Shown: positions 9,958 through 14,955 of the stretch, one piece after another | Position numbering within the stretch: position 1 is the first letter of the stretch | Layout: every line of letters begins with the position of its first letter | Assembly (NCBI GenBank): GCA_050011755.1 | Contig: JBEKIM010000213.1 | Span: 1-14,955, forward strand | Direction: 5' to 3' | Source of the DNA: Bog-159 sp050011755 | Lineage (GTDB): Bacteria; Acidobacteriota; Terriglobia; Bryobacterales; Bryobacteraceae | DNA: 14,955 nt | Notes under the pieces: generated by a model | What the model saw: the letters and a program-made list of their open reading frames with translations, nothing else | The model's database searches: none | Told to the model about the DNA's origin: nothing | Translations under genes and position numbers: made by a program

Positions 9958-11048
9958 GATCTGGCCTCGCGCACCGACTTCACGATGGCGGCGGCGATCG
10001 TCTCGAGCGGCGCCACGGTATCGACCACCCCGGCTTGAATCGCCCCTTTCGGCATGCCGAAAACTACGCACGTGGCTTCATCCTGCGCGATCGAAAAGCA
10101 CCCGCTCCGTTTGAGCGTCTGCAAGCCGGCCGTGCCGTCGTATCCCATCCCGGTCAGGATCGCGGCTACCGCCCGCCCTGGAAAATGAAGCGCCGCGGAA
10201 CGAAACAGATAGTCCACGCCGGGCCGGCAGCCGTTCTCGGGCGGATCGTCGGTAATGCGCACCACGATTTCTCCGCCGGGGCCCGGGACCAGTTTCATGT
10301 GCCGTCCGCCCGGAGCGATATACACGCAGTCCGCCCGCGCCGCCTCGCCATCCTGGGCCTCCTTGACATGCAAGGCGCTCCTCTTATCCAGGCTGGCGGC
10401 CAGCGGCTGGGTAAACAGGGCCGGCATATGCTGGGCGATAAATACCGGTGCGCCCAGATCCCCAGGCAGGCCCGGCACCAGCGTGGCCAGTGCGCTTGGA
10501 CCGCCCGTGGATACCCCGATCAGCACCAGGGGCGCACCCGCCCGCCGCGCCGTCCGGGCCGGGCGTGGGGTCGCGCAGGCCGCCGCCGGCGGTATCCCCA
10601 AGGCGCACGCCGGACCCTCGCCGCGCAGCATGTCGCGAATCTCGCGCCGCCGTTCGAAGGCCCGGATCATGGGCAGCAGCCGGCTGCGCAAGTGTTCCAG
10701 GTTTCGCTCCGCGCTGCCGCCTTCCGGCTTGGTCAGGAAGTCGAAGGCTCCCAACTCCAACCCCCGCACCGTCATCTCCCCGCCGCGCCGGGTCAGCGCG
10801 CTGAGCATGATCACGGCGGCCTTCGCCTTGCCCGCCGTCATCGCCTCCAGCACTTCTATCCCGTTCATCTCCGGCATCTCGATGTCGAGTGTCAGCAGGT
10901 CCGGCTGCAGCGCGGCCATGCGCGCCAGGGCCATCCGCCCGTTCGCGGCGGTCCCCACTACCTCCACCCCCGGCAGCCCCGTCAGCGCATCGGAAACGAT
11001 GCGCCGGAAAATAGCGGTATCGTCCACTACCAAAACTCGCGTACTCAT
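9954..11048 (-). CDS. cheB: Chemotaxis response regulator protein-glutamate methylesterase CheB
   Basis: CheB removes methyl groups from receptor glutamates (and deamidates glutamines) when phosphorylated by CheA. The 364 residues show a receiver domain (1-120: D9/D10, phospho-acceptor D55 in LLTLDIEMPEMNG, K107 in FLTKP), a variable linker (125-170, Ala/Pro/Arg-rich) and the methylesterase domain with the catalytic triad S180 (LIGVSTGGPSAL), H207 (FIAQHMP) and D304 (TGMGYDG). The ATG at 11048 follows a GGAG element by six bases. It starts 31 bases after cheW and its TGA overlaps the cheR GTG, so CheB and CheR are translationally coupled, which would fix the ratio of the two opposed adaptation enzymes. 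All key residues are intact. Confidence 0.96.
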   Translation of the reverse strand: MSTRVLVVDDTAIFRRIVSDALTGLPGVEVVGTAANGRMALARMAALQPDLLTLDIEMPEMNGIEVLEAMTAGKAKAAVIMLSALTRRGGEMTVRGLELGAFDFLTKPEGGSAERNLEHLRSRLLPMIRAFERRREIRDMLRGEGPACALGIPPAAACATPRPARTARRAGAPLVLIGVSTGGPSALATLVPGLPGDLGAPVFIAQHMPALFTQPLAASLDKRSALHVKEAQDGEAARADCVYIAPGGRHMKLVPGPGGEIVVRITDDPPENGCRPGVDYLFRSAALHFPGRAVAAILTGMGYDGTAGLQTLKRSGCFSIAQDEATCVVFGMPKGAIQAGVVDTVAPLETIAAAIVKSVREARS

Positions 11049-11079
11049 CGCATGCTCCGGTCCGGCAGTCGCGCCGCTC

Positions 11080-11532
11080 TCAGCCTGCGTTCAGCAACTG
11101 GCCGGCGTCGAGCAGCGTGACTACCCGGCCGCGGGCGCGGCAAACGCCTTTGAAGAATCGCGCCTGCCCCCAGGTCACGTTGGCGGGCGGCGCCTGCCAG
11201 CCGTCCCGCTCCACCTCCACCACTTCGTCCACACGGTCCACCAGCAGCCCGATGAATTCGCCGCGGTCCTCAATGATGAAAACCCGGCAGTCGCTTCCCA
11301 GCGCGGCTTTGGGTAATCCCAGCCGCTGCCCCAGATCGACGATCGTCACAATCTTCCCGCGCAGATTGACAATCCCGATGACCTCCCGCGGGGCATAACG
11401 TACCGGGGTTACCGGGCCCAGCCGGATTACCTCCTGCACCCCCGCCGCGTCCAGGGCGCATAGCGCGTCCCGCACGAAAAACGTCGCCAGCAGCGCCGTC
11501 TGTGCAACCTGCGATTTCAGCGCATCGCTCAT
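11080..11532 (-). CDS. cheW: Chemotaxis coupling protein CheW
   Basis: CheW links CheA to chemoreceptors in the signalling array. The 150-residue protein is a single CheW (SH3-like) domain: LLATFFVRDALCALDAAGVQ, PREVIGIVNLRGKIVTIVDL, then RGEFIGLLVDRVDEVVEV and a final RVVTLLDAGQLL. It is close to the usual CheW length. I chose ATG 11532 (MSDALKSQ). The AGGAGG at 11546-11551 is 13 bases upstream, rather far. A GTG at 11562 in the same frame would add ten residues but lies at the foot of a strong hairpin and lacks a Shine-Dalgarno. A tiny ATG-AGT-TAG lies in another frame between that ribosome site and the ATG (11535-11543). The gene follows cheA by 52 bases and precedes cheB by 31. Confidence 0.93.
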   Translation of the reverse strand: MSDALKSQVAQTALLATFFVRDALCALDAAGVQEVIRLGPVTPVRYAPREVIGIVNLRGKIVTIVDLGQRLGLPKAALGSDCRVFIIEDRGEFIGLLVDRVDEVVEVERDGWQAPPANVTWGQARFFKGVCRARGRVVTLLDAGQLLNAG

Positions 11533-11560
11533 CGCTAACTCATGGCCTCCTGTCTTAGGC

Positions 11561-11579
11561 ACGGGCGCCGCGCGCCCGT
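11561..11579 (-). repeat. GC-rich hairpin between cheA and cheW
   Basis: ACGGGCGC and GCGCCCGT form perfect 8-bp arms around a 3-base loop, five bases after the cheA stop on the transcribed strand. No T-run follows (GCCTAAG comes next), so it is probably not a strong intrinsic terminator. It may instead weaken read-through, act as a processing point or protect the 3' end of the cheA message, tuning CheA against CheW. Confidence 0.5.
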
Positions 11580-11584
11580 CTATT

Positions 11585-14263
11585 TCAATTTCGACAGAGC
11601 GTCATCAGGGACGAAGAAGCCACGCTGAAGTCGCCAGACAGCGCCTTGTCGGCGGCCTCCCTCTGGCCCGCCATGGCGAGTTGCGCCACTTTGGACGCCT
11701 GCTCGTGGAATTCCGCGTGTCGCTGTCTCAGGTCTTGGTACTGCGGTGTTTGTTTTTCACCACCCGATATTTCCGGGCCGTATAACCATTTCCCGAAGTT
11801 GCACTGGTTGTCCGCCCTGGCGGTGGCGATCGGCGCGATGCCGCGTTGCCGTAAAGTCACTGCGTCGATATTCAGCGCCACTTCCACCATGTCCAACGGC
11901 TCGGCGGCCAGCAGCCCCAGCGGGCGCCCCAGCCTCTCGAAGACAATCACCACCAACTGTTGTTCGGCGGTGGGTTCGCCGACGGCGGCGGTATCGTGCA
12001 GCGCCACCAGCGGCAGGCTTGCGCCGCAATACTGCATGGTGCGGCGTCCCCCCAGTTGCAGAATCTGCGCGGGACGCACCCGCTCGATGCGCGATACCTG
12101 CTCGATCGGTACCGCGCAGGTCTCCGGCGGCGCATTGTGAAACACCAGCAGCGAGTGCATTTCGCCCGCGGCGCCGCTATCCTCGGCTTCTCGCCGGTTG
12201 CCGGCTTCCACCGTGCCGGCCGTCAGTTTCGCGCGCGTGGCCAGGCCCGCCACATCCAGGATCAAAGCCACGTGCCCGTCGCCCAGGATCGTCGCGCCGG
12301 CGTAATCGTGCAGGCCTTTCATATGGCGGCCCAGCGGCTTAACGACGATCTCGACCGTGTCGTGCAGTTCCTCGACCACCAGGCCGTATTCGAAGGCGCC
12401 GGTATCCACCAGCACCACATTCAGCGCTTTCGCGGCGCTCTTCCGCCGCGGCACCCCCAGTGCATCGGAAAGGTGCAGCAGCGGTACCAGGCGGTCCCGC
12501 ACGTTCAGAACTTCGGCATCGCCTACCCGATCGGTGCGCTCGGCCAGTTGCGCCACCGGAATGCGGATCAACTCGCCCACGCTGACTTGTGGGATGGCGA
12601 AGCGTTCGCCCCCGTCCGATACCAGGGGCGAGGGAATGATCGCCAACGTCAGCGGCAGCTTGATCCGGAAATGGGACCCCCGGCCTGGCCCGGAATCGAT
12701 TTCGATCTTGCCCCCCGGCCGGTCGAGGTTGGTCTTGACTACATCCATGCCGACGCCGCGCCCCGACACATCGCTGACTTTCCCGGCCGTAGAGACGCCT
12801 GGCAGAAAAATGAGCGCCATCTTCTCGCGCTCCGGCATGCTCTGTACCTGTTCCCGCGAGATCAGACCCTTGGCGATCGCGGAGCTCGCGATCTTCTCCG
12901 CCGCCAGTCCCTTTCCGTCGTCTGAAATCTCAATCACCACCTGGCCGGCCTGGTGCGAGGCTTTGAGCGTCACCGTCCCGCTGGCTGGCTTGCCGCGGGC
13001 CGTCCGTTCGGCTGGAAGTTCGATGCCGTGGTCCACCGCGTTCCGCACCATGTGGGTCAACGGGTCGCTCAGCCCTTCAAGGATGGTCTTGTCGATCTCG
13101 ACCTCGCCGCCCTCCAGCTTCAGTTGCGCATCTTTGCCTAAGTCGCCACCCAGATCGCGCACCAACCGCGGAAACTTGCTGAACAAGCCGGCGATCGGCT
13201 GCATGCGCGTCTGCGTCACGATCTCCTGCAGTTCCGAGGTCACCAGGCTGACCCGCCGCGCGCCGGAGTGGATACCGCGGTCGTCCCGCCGCGCGAGCGA
13301 CTCGTTCAACTGGTTCCGGCCGAGCACCAGTTCGCCTGCCAGGGTCATCAGGGAATCGAGCAGGGTTACATTCAGCCGGATGGTGGTCTCGCCTCCGGGA
13401 ACCGTTGCGGGCGCCACTGCTTTAGGCGCACTCTCAGCCGGATTCAACTGCGCAGCCGGTTCCGGAACCGGGCCGGCCAGAGGCCGGATGGCGCCGTTCT
13501 TCTCGATTAACCGCACCCGTTGCGGCGGCACATCCACTACTCCTTTTAAGTAGTCCGGCTCCAGGACGGTGGCATACAGCACCTCCAGCATCAACTTGTT
13601 TGAGGGCTCGTCATCCAACGTCCCAGCCGACTCCAGATCGAAGACCGTTTCGAGAATCGTGCCGCACTGCATCAGGCCCTTGAATACCTCCCACGGAGTG
13701 GTGTTCCGCCGCTCGATATCGTGGATCAGGTCATATTCGATCAAATACACGCATTTGCCGCCCTTGCGGGCCTGATTCAGATCGAACGCCGACACTTGAA
13801 TATGCCTTGTCGCGTCGGCCACTTCGACGCCGACCTGCTCGGTGAGCGAACTCTTTTCGGCTTCGGGCAGGCTTCCCGCCGCCAGCGCGGTCAACGCCGA
13901 GACGAATTCGCCAATCTCCGCGCCGTTACTCTCCCGGTGATTGCCGATCAGCTCGCGAAGCTTATCGAAAGCCATCAATAGAATGCTGACAGCCTCCGGC
14001 GTCGGAACCATCTGTCCGGACCGGATCAGGTCGAGGGCGCTCTCCGTCTTGTGCGCCAATTCCCGTATCTTGACCAGGTCGAAGAAGCCGGCGCCCCCCT
14101 TAATGGAGTGCGCGGCGCGGAAAACGCGATTCACCAGTTGCTCGTCGATTTCCGCACCGCCCTGCTCGATGGCCAGCAGATCGGTCTCGATGGTTGCCAG
14201 ATGCTCCCGGCATTCGGCCAGATATTCCTGTACCAGTTCGTCATCCATGCCGTAGTCGCTCAT
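11585..14263 (-). CDS. cheA: Chemotaxis histidine kinase CheA with two CheW-like domains and a C-terminal truncated CZB domain
   Basis: CheA autophosphorylates under receptor control and passes phosphate to CheB and CheY-type receivers. Domains in the 892 residues: HPt 1-110 with phospho-accepting H52 (AAHSIKGGAGF); a P2-like alpha/beta domain ~157-253; Pro/Ala-rich linker; P3 dimerisation helices ~295-355; ATPase ~356-537 (N-box around H404-N408-D411, DDGKGL 448-453, GRGVGMD 501-507); regulatory CheW domain ~540-677; a second CheW-like domain ~702-808 that stops before its usual final strands; then ~815-892, a CZB-like tail with C821 in CNFGKW and H849/H853 in RHAEFH. The first-helix His expected in CZB is absent. 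The ATG at 14263 has GAGGAG five bases upstream. CheA plus CheW-like is common; CheA with CZB is odd and may record a fusion to a lost receptor gene. Confidence 0.95.
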   Translation of the reverse strand: MSDYGMDDELVQEYLAECREHLATIETDLLAIEQGGAEIDEQLVNRVFRAAHSIKGGAGFFDLVKIRELAHKTESALDLIRSGQMVPTPEAVSILLMAFDKLRELIGNHRESNGAEIGEFVSALTALAAGSLPEAEKSSLTEQVGVEVADATRHIQVSAFDLNQARKGGKCVYLIEYDLIHDIERRNTTPWEVFKGLMQCGTILETVFDLESAGTLDDEPSNKLMLEVLYATVLEPDYLKGVVDVPPQRVRLIEKNGAIRPLAGPVPEPAAQLNPAESAPKAVAPATVPGGETTIRLNVTLLDSLMTLAGELVLGRNQLNESLARRDDRGIHSGARRVSLVTSELQEIVTQTRMQPIAGLFSKFPRLVRDLGGDLGKDAQLKLEGGEVEIDKTILEGLSDPLTHMVRNAVDHGIELPAERTARGKPASGTVTLKASHQAGQVVIEISDDGKGLAAEKIASSAIAKGLISREQVQSMPEREKMALIFLPGVSTAGKVSDVSGRGVGMDVVKTNLDRPGGKIEIDSGPGRGSHFRIKLPLTLAIIPSPLVSDGGERFAIPQVSVGELIRIPVAQLAERTDRVGDAEVLNVRDRLVPLLHLSDALGVPRRKSAAKALNVVLVDTGAFEYGLVVEELHDTVEIVVKPLGRHMKGLHDYAGATILGDGHVALILDVAGLATRAKLTAGTVEAGNRREAEDSGAAGEMHSLLVFHNAPPETCAVPIEQVSRIERVRPAQILQLGGRRTMQYCGASLPLVALHDTAAVGEPTAEQQLVVIVFERLGRPLGLLAAEPLDMVEVALNIDAVTLRQRGIAPIATARADNQCNFGKWLYGPEISGGEKQTPQYQDLRQRHAEFHEQASKVAQLAMAGQREAADKALSGDFSVASSSLMTLCRN
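11588..11845 (-). other. CZB-like (chemoreceptor zinc-binding) tail fused to CheA
   Basis: The last ~75 codons of cheA give ADNQCNFGKWLYG, a spacer, then RHAEFHEQASKVAQLA and a final helix with a small-residue stretch (ASSSL). This is the pattern of the CZB family, known from receptors such as TlpD and from the diguanylate cyclase DgcZ, where three His and one Cys hold zinc. Cys821, His849 and His853 are visible; the family's first His, some 30 residues before the Cys, falls where the sequence is still CheW-like. Zinc binding is therefore uncertain. Confidence 0.7.
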
Positions 14264-14272
14264 TCTTTCTCC

Positions 14273-14577
14273 TCAGTTTCCCGACACGCTGAAATGCTGG
14301 TGCATGCGCATCGTCCGGAACAGCTCCTGAATGTCTGGTGAGGCGTGGATCACGGCCAGATGGCCGCCGGCCTTTCGCAAGGAGTTATAGGCCGATATCA
14401 GCCGATGCCGCTCGAATCGACCATGCGTACATCGGTCAAATCGACGACCAATTCGCGGACCCCTTCCTCGATCATGCCGCGCATAGCCACGCGCAGTTCC
14501 GGGATTGAACCGGCCACCATCTCCATTCCGTCGGGTCGAACTATGGCTCTGTTGTCCAGCCGTGAAACTTGTATCAT
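14273..14577 (-). pseudogene. STAS-domain anti-anti-sigma factor (single-base frameshift)
   Basis: STAS antagonists are switched by Ser phosphorylation by an RsbW/SpoIIAB-type kinase. The ATG at 14577 overlaps the kinase stop (TAATG), with AAGGA upstream. The protein runs MIQVSRLDNRAIVRPDG, then LVVDLTDVRMVDSSGIG with the conserved acceptor Ser, and hits TGA at 14398-14400. Adding one C (GGCTG to GGCCTG) restores LISAYNSLRKAGGHLAVI and an ending HQHFSVSGN with TGA at 14273-14275, the usual ~101-residue STAS length. The restored stop sits just before the cheA Shine-Dalgarno, nine bases from its ATG, as expected in an operon. As written, the protein loses its last ~40 residues, including strand and helix needed for the fold. 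A longer TTG start at 14598 would only add seven residues overlapping the kinase. Confidence 0.82.
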
Positions 14578-14955
14578 TAGAGTGATTCCTTCGCGCAACG
14601 TTTTGTGATCGCCACCAGGTTGCCCCGATCGTTATAGCGGACGTGGTTGGCGTACCTGCGAAAAATCTCTAAGCCGCGGCCGGAACACGCCGGGACCTCC
14701 GCGATCTCGCCGAAAGCGGCGTGCCAGTCGAAGCCATCGCCATCGTCATCGATGAGGATGATCAGTCGGCCGCCCTTCAGGCGCGCAACGCAGCGCACCT
14801 GCTTGCGTGGATCGGCGCGGCAACCGTGCAACACGGCGTTCGTCAATGCCTCGCGTAACAGCAACTCGGCGGTGAAGCAATTCACCCGGCCCAGCAAAGC
14901 GCCGCCTTTCCTTCGGAACTCCGTGAAGAATTCCTCGATGGCTTCAAACGTTGCA
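14577..14955 (-). CDS. RsbW/SpoIIAB-like anti-sigma factor serine kinase (5' partial)
   Basis: The frame is open to the right edge; before the TTG at 14897 it reads ATFEAIEEFFTEFRRKGGAL, clearly coding, so the start lies outside the window. It is a HATPase_c domain of the GHKL anti-sigma kinase type: N-box ELLLREALTNAVLHG, G1 box IDDDGDGFDW, then GRGLEIFRRYANHVRYNDRGN and a final strand. There is no HisKA or membrane segment. In known pairs this kinase phosphorylates the STAS partner on Ser and is held or released in a partner switch. Its TAA overlaps the ATG of the STAS gene, and both precede cheA, which suggests that the che pathway and a partner-switch module share an output. Whether it sequesters a sigma factor or acts only as a kinase cannot be told. 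Confidence 0.9.
   Translation of the reverse strand, partial: ATFEAIEEFFTEFRRKGGALLGRVNCFTAELLLREALTNAVLHGCRADPRKQVRCVARLKGGRLIILIDDDGDGFDWHAAFGEIAEVPACSGRGLEIFRRYANHVRYNDRGNLVAITKRCAKESL

Noticed and set aside
9903..13553. Plus-strand open frames opposite cheB, cheW and cheA (for example 9903-11120, 11960-12925, 12357-13553)
   Set aside because: Mirror codon bias of the real che genes; no recognisable protein features.
14561..14598. TTG start at 14598 for the STAS protein
   Set aside because: ATG 14577 in a TAATG overlap with AAGGA upstream is far better, and STAS sequence similarity begins right after it.

Overview
The window is high-GC (low-to-mid 60s % by eye), gene-dense bacterial DNA given over almost entirely to signal transduction. 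The gene styles suggest an acidobacterium of the Solibacter/Bryobacterales kind: a sensor kinase with a long periplasmic array of OB-fold-like modules, a carboxypeptidase-regulatory-like plus TPR secreted protein, and a multi-PAS soluble hybrid kinase attached to a che operon. This is inference from architecture; no rRNA, tRNA or taxonomic marker is present.

Layout. Plus strand, left: 1-2954 is the 3' part of a membrane-anchored histidine kinase whose start lies outside the window. After a 230-bp gap comes a secreted TPR protein gene (3185-3993) split by a one-base frameshift. The rest is one minus-strand, operon-like array, read from right to left: RsbW-like serine kinase/anti-sigma ATPase (runs off the right edge), STAS anti-sigma antagonist (frameshifted), CheA, CheW, CheB, CheR, an eight-PAS hybrid histidine kinase (frameshifted into two reading frames) and a stand-alone CheY-like receiver. 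Gaps are 0-63 bp, with TAATG (kinase/STAS) and GTGA (CheB/CheR) stop-start overlaps. The CheY-like gene converges on the TPR gene, leaving 10 bp between their stop codons.

How it may work: CheA/CheW/CheB/CheR are a complete chemotaxis-type core except that no methyl-accepting receptor is present. The partner-switch pair upstream suggests that the pathway output may include Ser phosphorylation of a STAS protein. The hybrid kinase (PAS x8, HisKA, HATPase, REC, HPt) and the receiver downstream would form a phosphorelay linked to the same output. This is probably an alternative-cellular-function che system rather than simple flagellar chemotaxis, but the sequence does not prove it.

The main oddities are: (1) CheA ends in a truncated CZB (zinc-binding) domain normally found at the end of chemoreceptors, fused where its second CheW-like domain is cut short, which suggests that a receptor gene once lay between cheA and cheW and was deleted or lost in assembly; (2) three one-base frameshifts, all explicable as homopolymer length changes, break three otherwise well-conserved genes in 15 kb, which points to sequence error or recent decay.
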